From assembly GCA_016700075.1 (NCBI GenBank), contig CP065000.1:372001-436000 (forward strand): a stretch of DNA of 64,000 nt, given 5' to 3'. Positions 1 to 8,175 of this stretch are shown one piece after another. The notes below the pieces were generated by a model, which worked only from the letters and a program-made list of their open reading frames with translations, ran no database searches and had not been told where the DNA came from. Position numbers and translations under genes: made by a program. This DNA comes from Acidobacteriota bacterium (GTDB lineage Bacteria; Acidobacteriota; Blastocatellia; Pyrinomonadales; Pyrinomonadaceae). Within the stretch, counting starts at the first letter, position 1, and each line of letters opens with the position of its first letter.

Positions 1-278
1 GTTGGGGAAAATCGCCGTGATCCGTTCCGTCGTCAATCACCGCCGATCCGGCCGCCATCGGCCACGGGTCACAAACGATCAGCTTTCACTAAAAACCCCA
101 CAACCCAACAGCGTTTTCACCACGATCCCAACACAAAACGAATTGTCAAAAATCCAACGGCAGGAAATATAGCAAAAGCGGTTTTTGCGTGTCAAGCAGT
201 GATTTTCCTGTGCAGTAGGCAGCCAAATTCAGCATCGAGAAGCCCGGGATTAGTTACTGACGAACGAATTCGGAAAAA
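1..278. other. Left-edge intergenic region
   Basis: No convincing gene is visible. The stretch is non-coding in appearance, with AT-rich blocks, and contains a good minus-strand sigma-70-type promoter pointing out of the window. It is probably the 5' leader region of a gene lying to the left. Confidence 0.4.
166..195 (-). promoter_or_regulatory. Sigma-70-like promoter reading leftwards
   Basis: On the minus strand a perfect -35 box TTGACA (190-195) is followed after 18 bases by TATATT (166-171). The spacer contains a small inverted repeat (GCAAAA/TTTTGC type). It would transcribe towards position 1 into a gene outside the window. The target is unknown. Confidence 0.5.
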
Positions 279-875
279 TTAGATAACGACGGTTGAAACA
301 TAATACTCATCTTTAAGAAATATCAACTGGGGCTCTGGTCGCAGTTCTAAGTTTACATCCTTATTTCGCGGAATCTCACCCATCTCTCCCGTCAATAACT
401 GTTTATAATAATGAAACACGCATATATGTAATCCTGCCAAAGCGTTCAGTGCGTTCATTAGAGTTGCGTGGCGAAAATGTTCATTTCGATAGTGTTTAAC
501 TTGGGTATTAGCTTTCCACCAGACCGGGTTAGATTTCTCATTTCGTGTTCGCCACGAACTCCACGGATCAAGTTGTAGTCCGTGCCGTGGTGCATATGCC
601 TTTTCTTTTGAAAATTCTTTCAGATTGGCGGTGATTACGGCGCGATAATCTACTATATTTCCACGTTTGCAATTGTCATCAAGTAGTTTACACAGACTTT
701 TACAAACAACATCAACCTCAGATGCCGCCGCAAAAAGTAAGTGGGCAAGCTCGATTGAATAGGTCTTCATGTTCGGCTTGCTAAACTCGATAAATCTCGA
801 AACTTTATCCATATCCCGCTCGAGAGCAAGATAGTAGTTCCAGTGAAGTTTGCTTTCTGAGATTTTGATTCCCAT
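279..875 (-). CDS. Accessory protein of unknown function
   Basis: A 198-residue soluble protein with no signal peptide or membrane segment. It begins with a motif of the form L-H-W-N-Y-Y-L-A-L-E and contains a helical core (S-I-E-L-A-H-L-L-F-A-A-A-S-E-V-D) and a conserved-looking P-W..W....P-x-W-W block followed by V-K-H-x-R and H-F-R-H-A. From memory these resemble a family of uncharacterised proteins scattered through many bacteria, but I cannot name a function. I chose the ATG at 875 over a GTG 57 bases upstream because GGGA lies six bases before it and the protein pattern begins there. Base composition is clearly more AT-rich than the neighbouring housekeeping genes, which suggests horizontal acquisition. 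It lies downstream of, and probably in one transcript with, the small secreted protein gene ending at 948. Confidence 0.7.
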   Translation of the reverse strand: MGIKISESKLHWNYYLALERDMDKVSRFIEFSKPNMKTYSIELAHLLFAAASEVDVVCKSLCKLLDDNCKRGNIVDYRAVITANLKEFSKEKAYAPRHGLQLDPWSSWRTRNEKSNPVWWKANTQVKHYRNEHFRHATLMNALNALAGLHICVFHYYKQLLTGEMGEIPRNKDVNLELRPEPQLIFLKDEYYVSTVVI

Positions 876-947
876 AAATATCCCAATATACCTCAGCCGG
901 CTTATATTCTCGCGTTTTTGCCGAACGGTCACTGCGAGTTGGAATAC

Positions 948-1262
948 TTAGTTCTTTATTTCTAGTTTGGTAGCATCCAGCAACGACTTCCATCTCTTCA
1001 AAATTTTCGGCTTGATCTCGCGAGGCTTCGCTTCGCCGATACGAATCTCAACTTTACTGTGCGTTGGCCAATTGTTCGACCTGTTCACGCGTGATGATAT
1101 AGGCGATTTGAGTTCGTCGAGTGTTCGAGGTTCCACCTTTGGAGTGTTTGCCGTAGTGACCTGCTCGTTTTCGGAAAACTCGGGTGTTCGCGGCGGGGTC
1201 TGACCGATCAATACAAAACTACAAACCAAGCAAATGACTGACGAGAGAAGGATGTTTTTCAT
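948..1262 (-). CDS. Small secreted protein of unknown function
   Basis: A 104-residue protein with a clear signal peptide (hydrophobic stretch about residues 4-20, M-K-N-I-L-L-S-S start, probable cleavage after the G-Q region). The mature part is short, charged and probably disordered at first, ending in a basic, lysine-rich helix. No domain is recognised. It lies upstream of the accessory gene at 279-875 on the same strand. The gap is about 70 bases if that gene starts at its ATG, so the two may form an operon. AT-rich composition links them as one accessory insertion. Confidence 0.55.
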   Translation of the reverse strand: MKNILLSSVICLVCSFVLIGQTPPRTPEFSENEQVTTANTPKVEPRTLDELKSPISSRVNRSNNWPTHSKVEIRIGEAKPREIKPKILKRWKSLLDATKLEIKN

Positions 1263-1528
1263 GGGGAAATATTACACTAAATTCGGTTCGAGCCGAATTA
1301 TTTTATAGAACATATTAATTAGTAGCGATGAGATCGCTGGGGTCGGTTTCTCTAGGATTTATGGGTTGGTCGGCGTTGGCGGCGGGAAGGGGTTTTGGGA
1401 TGATGACGTTGAGTGTTTCGCCCTTGATGACGCGCGGGCTTTTGCAACTAAGGCCCTTTGCAGGATCGGCGACTCTGCGATCGCAATTTTCCGCACGGCC
1501 GGAATGCCCGTCTAGAAGATCTGATGGA
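1263..1528. other. Intergenic region with possible gene remnant
   Basis: No intact gene is seen. On the minus strand an open frame ending with a stop at 1315 has protein-like codon use over its last 45 or so codons (a segment such as V-I-K-G-E-T-L-N-V-I-I-P-K-P). Upstream it runs straight into the translated repeat array. It may be the 3' end of a gene truncated by the repeats, or chance. Confidence 0.25.
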
Positions 1529-1939
1529 CGTTCAACCACCCCGGTTCTGATGCAGGCAGGCTGCCTGCGGTCCGGCGGAGGCGGTCCGGCGGAGGCGCAT
1601 GCGTTCAACCACCCGCTACCGCAGGTGGTTCTGACAAGGCAAGCTGCCTGCGGTCCCGCGGCAAAAGGTTGCAGGCTGGCAGACTGCGGTCCGGCGGAGG
1701 CGGTCCCGGCGGAGGCGCAGGCGTTCAACCACCCGCTACCGCAGGTGGTTCTGACAAGGCAAGCTGCCTGCGGTCCCGGCGGCAAAAGGTTTGCAGGCTG
1801 GCAGCCTGCGGTCCGGCGGAGGCGGTCCGGCGGAGGCGCATGCGTTCAACCACCCGCTACCGCAGGTGGTTCTGACAAGGCAAGCTGCCTGCGGTCCCGC
1901 GGCAAAAGGTTTGCAGGCTGGCAGCCTGCGGTCCGGCGG
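1529..1939. repeat. GC-rich tandem array of about 120-bp hairpin repeats
   Basis: Three near-complete copies of a 120-121 bp unit, plus partial units at both ends. The marker GCGTTCAACCACCCGCTACC recurs at 1601, 1721 and 1842. Each unit carries at least two palindromes: AACCACC/GGTGGTT around a ten-base loop, and GCAGGCTG/CAGCCTGC at unit junctions. The sub-motif CTGCGGTCC appears twice or more per unit. The leftmost partial unit (from 1529) has lost the centre of the first palindrome. The array ends exactly at the gnd stop codon. This is REP/BIME-like in appearance; no transposase gene is present nearby. Confidence 0.85.
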
Positions 1940-3346
1940 TTATTCCCAGTCGTCGGTGTGGAAGATGCCTTCCTGATCGATCCGCTGGTAAGTGTGGGCT
2001 CCGAAGTAGTCGCGTTGGGCCTGGATGAGGTTTGCGGGCAGGTTTGCGGAGCGGAATGCGTCGAAATACGCCAGTGCGGACGACATGCAGGCGGACGGGA
2101 TGGCATTCTCGTTGAAAGAGATGACGGCCTTTCGCAGCGAGCGGCTGCGTGAAAGCAGAATACGTGAAAAACGGTCATCAAGAAGCAAGGTCTCGATGGC
2201 GGGGTTTGCGGCGTAGGCTTCGCGGATGGTTTCGAGCAATTTTGAACGAATAATGCAGCCTCCGCGCCATATTTTCGCGATCTCTGCGAGGTCCAGGCCG
2301 TAACCGCGTTCCACGGACGCCGCCTGCAGCATCGACATTCCCTGTATGTAGGTCAAAACGATCGCGGCGTAAAGCCCGTCTTTCAGCTCATTTATCGATG
2401 TGCGTGAGCGGCTGAGGTCAGCGGTGGCGTGGATGTCGTCGTATTTCGCAGAGATCTGTTGACGAAGCTGTTTGCGTGAAGAGATCTGCCGCAGGGTGAC
2501 CGCACAATCTATCGTCGGCACAGGAACCCCGAGGTCCATCGCCGCCTGCGACGTCCATTTGCCGGTTCCCTTTTGCCCGGCCGTGTCGAGGATGAGTTCG
2601 ACAAGCGGACGGCCTGTTTCGGCGTCGATCTTTTTGAGCACGATCGACGTTATTTCGATCAAAAAGGACGATAATTCGCCGCTGTTCCATTCGCCAAAGG
2701 TGCGGTGCAGCTCGGTATTCTGCATATGCAGAGCACGCCGCATATAGTCGTGCGTCTCAGCGATCAGCTGCATCATGCCGTATTCGATGCCGTTGTGGAC
2801 CATCTTGACGAAATGGCCCGCGGAACCCGAACCCATATATGCAACGCACGGCTCGCCGTTCACTTTCGCCGCGACCGCCTGAAAAACAGGCTCGACGCGG
2901 TCGTAATAGTCGCGAGGTCCGCCGGGCATGATGCTCGGCCCGCGGCGGGCTCCTTCTTCGCCGCCGGACACGCCGACGCCGAGGAAACCGATGCCCTTCG
3001 CCGCCAGATAGGCCATGCGCCGGTCGGTGTCTGTGTAGTGAGAATTACCGCCGTCGATGATCAGGTCGCCTTCGGCAATCAGCGGTGTGAGTTCTGCGAT
3101 CACACTGTCAACGATCGGACCCGCGGGCACAAGAAGCATAATGCTGCGCGGCGCGGCGAGCTTTGAGACGAATTCGGCGAGGTCCGGCGCTGTATCGACC
3201 GGCAAACCGACTCCTTCGGACAGCAGAAGGTCGCGCTTGGCCGCGTCAATATCAAAGCCGACAGCCGAAAAGCCGTGTTCGGTGACGTTCAAGAGAAAAT
3301 TGCGGCCCATTGTGCCGAGACCGATCATTCCGAATTGCGATGTCAT
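1940..3346 (-). CDS. gnd: 6-phosphogluconate dehydrogenase, decarboxylating
   Basis: Oxidises 6-phosphogluconate to ribulose 5-phosphate and CO2, making NADPH in the oxidative pentose phosphate pathway in the cytosol. At 468 residues it has the usual length for the long (E. coli-type) family. Visible features are the N-terminal nucleotide-binding loop G-L-G-T-M-G (residues 9-14), the substrate motif D-G-G-N-S-H (98-103), the family signature G-V-S-G-G-E-E-G-A-R-x-G-P-S (125-138), catalytic K181 in H-F-V-K-M-V-H-N-G, and the C-terminal F-H-T-D-D-W tail that reaches into the partner subunit. The ATG at 3346 is chosen because the Rossmann motif begins eight residues later; a frame extending further upstream is non-homologous in appearance. 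The stop codon abuts the repeat array. Confidence 0.95.
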   Translation of the reverse strand: MTSQFGMIGLGTMGRNFLLNVTEHGFSAVGFDIDAAKRDLLLSEGVGLPVDTAPDLAEFVSKLAAPRSIMLLVPAGPIVDSVIAELTPLIAEGDLIIDGGNSHYTDTDRRMAYLAAKGIGFLGVGVSGGEEGARRGPSIMPGGPRDYYDRVEPVFQAVAAKVNGEPCVAYMGSGSAGHFVKMVHNGIEYGMMQLIAETHDYMRRALHMQNTELHRTFGEWNSGELSSFLIEITSIVLKKIDAETGRPLVELILDTAGQKGTGKWTSQAAMDLGVPVPTIDCAVTLRQISSRKQLRQQISAKYDDIHATADLSRSRTSINELKDGLYAAIVLTYIQGMSMLQAASVERGYGLDLAEIAKIWRGGCIIRSKLLETIREAYAANPAIETLLLDDRFSRILLSRSRSLRKAVISFNENAIPSACMSSALAYFDAFRSANLPANLIQAQRDYFGAHTYQRIDQEGIFHTDDWE

Positions 3347-3468
3347 AGTCTTGATTATGCCACAGCGAAGTCGGATTGTTTGTCTGATCTCTGATCGTGC
3401 GATCTGACAGGCCGGATATTTATTTACCAATTAACAATTTCACAATTTACAATTTACAATTGCCTTCG

Positions 3469-4380
3469 ATGATCAATTCGCAATTATTGAAAGCTATTAG
3501 GCCGACGACGTTTGTCGTTTCGTCGAAGCTCAATGATGCGCTCGGGCTCGACATTACCATCGCGAGCGAGACGTTTCAGCATACGGGCAGTTTTAAGTTT
3601 CGGGCTGCGTACAATCTGGCGATAAACGTCGAGCAGGACGAGATAGTGACCGCGTCGAGCGGCAATTTCGGCCAGGCGCTGGCGTACGCGTGCAAGCTCA
3701 CCGGCAAGCGATGCACCGTTGTCATGCCGGAAACTTCGGCACAGGTCAAGATCGACGCGGTTCGCGATTTCGGTGCGACGGTAGATCTGATAGATACAAA
3801 GATCATCGGCCGCAACGAACGTGTTGCCGAGTTGGCTGCGAAGATGCCCGACGCGTATCACGCGTCGGCGTATGATGATGAATTCGTCATCGCGGGCAAT
3901 TCGACGCTCGGCGACGAACTGTCAGGACGCGGTTTTGACGCTGTTCTAGTGCCGGTCGGCGGCGGCGGCCTGATATCGGGTGTCGTGACAGGCCTTTGCC
4001 GCAACGGCGACACGGCGGAAGTTTTCGGTGCGGAACCGCTGCTCGGCAACGACGCTACACGATCGTTTCGCGAAGGCCGCCTGATTCCCAATGAAACCGA
4101 ACCGACAACCATCGCCGACGGCGCACGGACGATCTCGTTGGGAAAGCTGAACTGGCCCATCATTCGCGACGGTGTGAAGGATATGATCGAGGTTTCGGAC
4201 GAGAAGATCGCTGAGGCGGTTAGAATGTATTACGGCCTCGGGAACCTGAAATGCGAGCCGACGGGAGCTCTAACGCTGGGAGCTATTTTGGAAGATACTG
4301 AACGATTGAGAGGCAAGAAACTATGCCTAGTTGTCAGCGGCGGAAACGTCGACCCAGCCGTTTATAAAGAATTGATCTAG
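3469..4380 (+). CDS. Threonine/serine dehydratase, PLP-dependent
   Basis: A 303-residue fold-type II PLP enzyme of the threonine ammonia-lyase / serine racemase group. It probably deaminates L-threonine (to 2-oxobutanoate) or serine in the cytosol. K43 in the motif G-S-F-K-F-R forms the Schiff base. A substrate loop T-A-S-S-G-N-F-G-Q lies at 61-69 and the glycine-rich phosphate-binding loop P-V-G-G-G-G-L-I-S-G at 162-171. There is no C-terminal ACT-like regulatory domain, so this is the short, catabolic-type form rather than full-length IlvA. The ATG at 3469 is preferred because the preceding in-frame codons are AT-rich, low-complexity and unlike the family. No clear Shine-Dalgarno sequence is seen. 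It is divergent from gnd. Exact substrate is uncertain. Confidence 0.85.
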   Translation: MINSQLLKAIRPTTFVVSSKLNDALGLDITIASETFQHTGSFKFRAAYNLAINVEQDEIVTASSGNFGQALAYACKLTGKRCTVVMPETSAQVKIDAVRDFGATVDLIDTKIIGRNERVAELAAKMPDAYHASAYDDEFVIAGNSTLGDELSGRGFDAVLVPVGGGGLISGVVTGLCRNGDTAEVFGAEPLLGNDATRSFREGRLIPNETEPTTIADGARTISLGKLNWPIIRDGVKDMIEVSDEKIAEAVRMYYGLGNLKCEPTGALTLGAILEDTERLRGKKLCLVVSGGNVDPAVYKELI

Positions 4381-4386
4381 GCGAGG

Positions 4387-5070
4387 CTACTTCTTGGCTT
4401 TGCGGTAAACACCGGAAAAGGTGACGTTCGCTCCGCCGCAATTCATATTGTCGCGGACAACGAGAAATTGGCCGACAAGCCTCATCGTCGCTTTGCAGTC
4501 GTATTCATCTTCACCGTCGGAATACTCAACGACATTAGCATCGACTTTTCCTTTGTTCCCAAGTTCGCCGATGTGGATATTGTCACCGAGGCCTTTCCAA
4601 AACGCGGTACCGATAACGTTCAAATAGCCGCGCACCCTGGTCGCTTCGAACTTGATCTCGTTCTCGCCGTATCGCCAAGAGCCGTACCACGACGCAATGC
4701 CGGGCCTTTTATTGACCGGCCAATAATTTAGATCGCTCGTTTTAAGCCAACCGACGTAGCCGGTTCCTTTTACGGGCGTGAACCATGCACAAGCAAATCC
4801 GTTGCGTTCGTTCGAGATGACCACCTGGTCTCCCGAAACAACATATGCCTTTTCCCTGCAGTTGTCAGCTTCAGGACAATCATCGGTAAAATCGTTATAA
4901 AAATAACTCCTTCCGCCCTTAATCGCTTTTACGGACGCAAGGCGGTAATTCTCGGTTTCAACGGTAAATTTACCGGCACGGCACCAATTTTCCGGATCTC
5001 CCTCACTTTGGGCTGCGGTCATAGATCCCAAAAAAATAACGGTAATTAACAAAGAAAAGAACTGTCTCAT
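4387..5070 (-). CDS. Secreted protein with SH3-like region, unknown function
   Basis: A 227-residue exported protein with a signal peptide (about residues 1-20, cleavage near A-A-Q-S). Residues about 30-115 look like a small beta-barrel SH3b-type domain, ending in a G-W-L-K-T-S-D-L motif typical of such repeats. The C-terminal half is a second beta-rich region with several cysteines that could form disulphides. Its start overlaps the stop of the GspE-type ATPase by four bases (ATGA), so translation is probably coupled and it is the third gene of the gspF-gspE transcript. A role in export or envelope sensing is an inference from that context only. Confidence 0.65.
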   Translation of the reverse strand: MRQFFSLLITVIFLGSMTAAQSEGDPENWCRAGKFTVETENYRLASVKAIKGGRSYFYNDFTDDCPEADNCREKAYVVSGDQVVISNERNGFACAWFTPVKGTGYVGWLKTSDLNYWPVNKRPGIASWYGSWRYGENEIKFEATRVRGYLNVIGTAFWKGLGDNIHIGELGNKGKVDANVVEYSDGEDEYDCKATMRLVGQFLVVRDNMNCGGANVTFSGVYRKAKK

Positions 5071-6731
5071 CGTCTGATCTCCTCGACGAACGTCACGCGA
5101 TTGATCTCGTAAAGCGTCGTCTGTCCGCTGGCGACCTTTTTGACGGCTGATTCGCGAAGCGACGAGAGTCCTTCTTTTTCGGCTTGGCGGCGTATTTCGC
5201 TGCCGGGCCGGCGTTCGATGATCATCTCTCGGATATTGTCGGTCATGTCCAGAAGTTCATGGATAGCAGAGCGTCCTCGGTATCCGGTATGGTTGCATGC
5301 ATCGCAGCCTACGCTGCGATAAAATTCGGTGCCGATGAATTCCTTCGGGTCTAAGGCTGATTCAACAAGCTCTTCTTCCGCCGGCTGATATGGCCGCTTA
5401 CAGGTCGGGCACAACAGTCGAATTAGCCGCTGTGCAAGTACGCAGTTCAGCGAAGAGACGAAATTATAGGGCTCGACGCCCATATTCAAGAAACGGCCGA
5501 TGACGTCAATAACGTTATTTGCGTGGACCGTCGTAAAAACCAGGTGGCCTGTCAAAGCCGATTGGATCGCGATCTGAGCGGTCTCTTCGTCACGAATTTC
5601 GCCGACCATGATCTTGTCCGGGTCGTGTCGAAGAATTGAGCGGAGGCCGCGTGCGAACGTTAGTCCTTTTTTCTCGTTCACCGGGATCTGCACAATGCCG
5701 TGAAGCTGGTATTCGACGGGATCCTCGATGGTGATGATCTTGTCCTCATCGTTGCGTATCTCATTCAGGGCAGCGTAGAGTGTCGTGGTTTTACCAGAAC
5801 CGGTCGGCCCCGTAACGAGTACCATGCCGTAGGGTTCCTTGATATAGATCCTAAAACGCCTGACATCCTCGTCATCAAAACCGACGACGTCCAGATTCAG
5901 ATTCTTAAAGCTCTCATTGATCTGTTCCTTATCGAGAATACGGATCACCGCATCCTCGCCGAAAATGGTAGGCATTATGGAAACACGGAAATCGACCGTG
6001 CGGCCCTTGTAGATCACGCGAAAACGGCCGTCTTGCGGAATGCGGCGTTCTGCAATGTCGAGTTCGGACATTACCTTGATACGCGATATCAGCGTCTGAT
6101 GAAAAGCGATGTCAATCGGGTCGACCTTCGCATACAACGCACCATCAATGCGGAACTTGACCTGTACATCGCGTTCTCTTGTCTCTATGTGAATATCGGA
6201 GGCCCGAGATTCCATTGCGTTGTAAAGGATGGTGTCGACGAGCTTGATGATCGGCGACATATCACTGTCCGACGCCAGCCGGTCCAGATCGAGGACCTCC
6301 TCGCCGTGTTCCGTCTCTTTGACCAGCGATATTTTGAATGTAGATGCGGCCTCTTGAAGAACACGTTGAGTGGAATCACCGCGACGCAGCACGACATCGA
6401 TCGCACCGGCGGTCGCAACATACGGGACAATACGGACATTCAGAACATTCTCAAGCTCGTCCAGCCGCTCAAGATTACTCGGATCGGCCATAGCCGCATG
6501 CAGGCTTCCGTTTTCCCGACGAAGCGGGACAAATTGATTCCGAAGCATGAGGTCCACAGGGATCTGTGAGAGCTGGTCGACATCGATCGGTGACGGCTGG
6601 TCGGGCGGAAGCAGATCGATATAGGGCAGCCGGTATCTCGAGGCCAACTGCTTTGCCGCAACTACTTCAGGCGGATCGTGCTCAGTATCGTTAAGCCCTT
6701 TTATGCTTGTGGTGATGGTTTCTTCACTCAT
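5067..6731 (-). CDS. GspE/PilB-family secretion or pilus assembly ATPase
   Basis: A 554-residue hexameric AAA-like ATPase that powers assembly of type II secretion pseudopili or type IV pili at the cytoplasmic face of the inner membrane. An N-terminal MshEN/T2SSE_N-like region (about 30-130) is followed by the motor domain. Walker A is G-P-T-G-S-G-K-T-T-T (around residue 306), with an Asp box and a Walker B-type motif I-M-V-G-E-I-R-D-E-E-T. A tetracysteine zinc element is present (C-P-T-C around 437, C-D-A-C around 475), as in GspE and PilB. It lies 12 bases downstream of the GspF/PilC gene and overlaps the following gene by four bases. No other type II or pilus genes are in the window, so the system cannot be decided. 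Confidence 0.92.
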   Translation of the reverse strand: MSEETITTSIKGLNDTEHDPPEVVAAKQLASRYRLPYIDLLPPDQPSPIDVDQLSQIPVDLMLRNQFVPLRRENGSLHAAMADPSNLERLDELENVLNVRIVPYVATAGAIDVVLRRGDSTQRVLQEAASTFKISLVKETEHGEEVLDLDRLASDSDMSPIIKLVDTILYNAMESRASDIHIETRERDVQVKFRIDGALYAKVDPIDIAFHQTLISRIKVMSELDIAERRIPQDGRFRVIYKGRTVDFRVSIMPTIFGEDAVIRILDKEQINESFKNLNLDVVGFDDEDVRRFRIYIKEPYGMVLVTGPTGSGKTTTLYAALNEIRNDEDKIITIEDPVEYQLHGIVQIPVNEKKGLTFARGLRSILRHDPDKIMVGEIRDEETAQIAIQSALTGHLVFTTVHANNVIDVIGRFLNMGVEPYNFVSSLNCVLAQRLIRLLCPTCKRPYQPAEEELVESALDPKEFIGTEFYRSVGCDACNHTGYRGRSAIHELLDMTDNIREMIIERRPGSEIRRQAEKEGLSSLRESAVKKVASGQTTLYEINRVTFVEEIRR

Positions 6732-6743
6732 AGTATCGCTGTG

Positions 6744-7973
6744 TCATCTGCCCGCCATCGGTCCGGCAGAGATCATTTGAATGATCGGCAAATAGATGGC
6801 AAGCAGGATCGAAACGACGATTCCGGCCATAAAAAGCAGGATCGCCGGTTCGAGCAGCGTCGTGAACTGCTCAAGTCTGACCTCGGCCTCGGCATCATAA
6901 AATGTAGCGACCTCATCGAGCATTTCGCGTAAGCTTCCGGACCTTTCGCCGATTCCGATCATATCCAAGGCCAGCTCCGGTACCCAATTTGCCATTTCCA
7001 ATGCCTCCGTAAATCCGCGACCTTCCCGGATCATCGGGAGAACATTCTGGCTGCGGCGGCGAAGTTCCAGATTGTTGATCGCCTGTGACGAAATATCCCA
7101 GGCCTCGGGCACGGTAATACCGCCCGAGATAAGAGTAGAGAGTGACCTGGCGAGTTGTGCCGTAGTCATGTTCCGGATCAACTGACCGCCGATCGGGACC
7201 TTTAAAAGAACTTTGTGCAGCAGAAGCTTACCTGAGGATGTCCTTAGCCAGAAAACCAGGACGAGTACTACGATCAATGTAACCGGCAATAGCCACACTA
7301 TATTTGCGGCGAGCGTATTAAAGATCCACAGGACCACAAGCGTGATGGTCGGCATCGTTCTGTTCGCGCTTAGGCTTTTGAACAGGTCCGACATTCGCGG
7401 AACGATATAAAGCGTCAGGAACGCGACCATCAGCATCGCCGCGAAAAGCAGGAACGCAGGATATGCCAGTGCACCTCGCAGCTTTCTCGAAACACCGACG
7501 CTTCGCCTCAAGTATTCGACAAAACGGGCAAGGACATCATCCAATGCGCCGCTTCGCTCGCCGGCTAGGATTGATGCCGTGTAAATTCTGGGGAAAATGC
7601 CCTGTGATTCAAACGCTTCGGATAACGGAATACCGTTTTTGATCTTGTCCTCGACATCAGCGAGGACCGTCCTCAAATTTGCTGACGCACTGCGTGTCTT
7701 CAACAGGCCGATCGACTGCAGCACCGGGATGCCTGCCCGCAAAAGAGCCGATAGTTGTTGATTGAAAAGCAGAAAATCCGCCTGCTTTACCTTTTTCCCC
7801 TTCGCACCGCCTGAAACTAGCGCAGAAAGTCCTTCACCGGGCGACGACACCGCGAACACTCTAAAACCCTCTTTCTCCAGAGCATTGCGTGCCTCGGCGA
7901 CACCAGTTGCCTCAACGACCCGTGTAATTACCTCACCCGACGGAGTACCTAACCTGCAGATATATTCGTTCAT
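6744..7973 (-). CDS. GspF/PilC-family inner-membrane platform protein
   Basis: A 409-residue polytopic protein forming the inner-membrane platform with which the GspE/PilB ATPase works. Two T2SF domains are seen: the first spans about residues 65-190, including the family motif around G-I-P-L-S-E-A (114-120) and E-R-S-G-A-L (139-144); the second spans about 270-395, with G-E-R-S-G-S-L. Membrane segments lie at about 171-193, 209-244 and 375-398. It is the first gene of a three-gene unit with the ATPase and the SH3-like secreted protein. Length is normal. Divergent from the VWFA gene at 8176. Confidence 0.92.
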   Translation of the reverse strand: MNEYICRLGTPSGEVITRVVEATGVAEARNALEKEGFRVFAVSSPGEGLSALVSGGAKGKKVKQADFLLFNQQLSALLRAGIPVLQSIGLLKTRSASANLRTVLADVEDKIKNGIPLSEAFESQGIFPRIYTASILAGERSGALDDVLARFVEYLRRSVGVSRKLRGALAYPAFLLFAAMLMVAFLTLYIVPRMSDLFKSLSANRTMPTITLVVLWIFNTLAANIVWLLPVTLIVVLVLVFWLRTSSGKLLLHKVLLKVPIGGQLIRNMTTAQLARSLSTLISGGITVPEAWDISSQAINNLELRRRSQNVLPMIREGRGFTEALEMANWVPELALDMIGIGERSGSLREMLDEVATFYDAEAEVRLEQFTTLLEPAILLFMAGIVVSILLAIYLPIIQMISAGPMAGR

Positions 7974-8123
7974 TCGAGGGTCAAAAAATATGCAAAAGTT
8001 CGAACTACTCGATTTTCTCTAGATGATAACACGTATCAGTCATCGCGCTGTTCCAAAAACATCCGGCGATGCGAACGAGGCGAAGAACAACTTTTAGAGA
8101 CTTGCGGACATCGAAAGATTGTC

Positions 8124-8152
8124 TTGCACATGTAGCCGCAATCCAATAGTAT
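8124..8152 (+). promoter_or_regulatory. Sigma-70-like promoter for the VWFA pair
   Basis: TTGCAC (8124-8129), a 17-base spacer, then TAGTAT (8147-8152). Transcription would start near 8159, just upstream of the ATG at 8176. Assigned by pattern only. Confidence 0.5.
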
Positions 8153-8175
8153 GAAGGTCATTCAAGGTTTGTAAA

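Noticed and set aside
1529..1939. Possible CRISPR array
   Set aside because: Units are about 120 bp, directly tandem, with no unique spacers and no cas genes nearby.
1328..2152. Long plus-strand open frame across the repeats
   Set aside because: The translation is the repeat unit read through (Gly/Ala/Cys-rich periodic) and then runs antisense to gnd; no start signal.
4387..7973. A complete type II secretion or pilus locus
   Set aside because: Only the ATPase, the platform protein and a secreted SH3-like protein are present; no secretin, pseudopilin or prepilin peptidase gene is seen.
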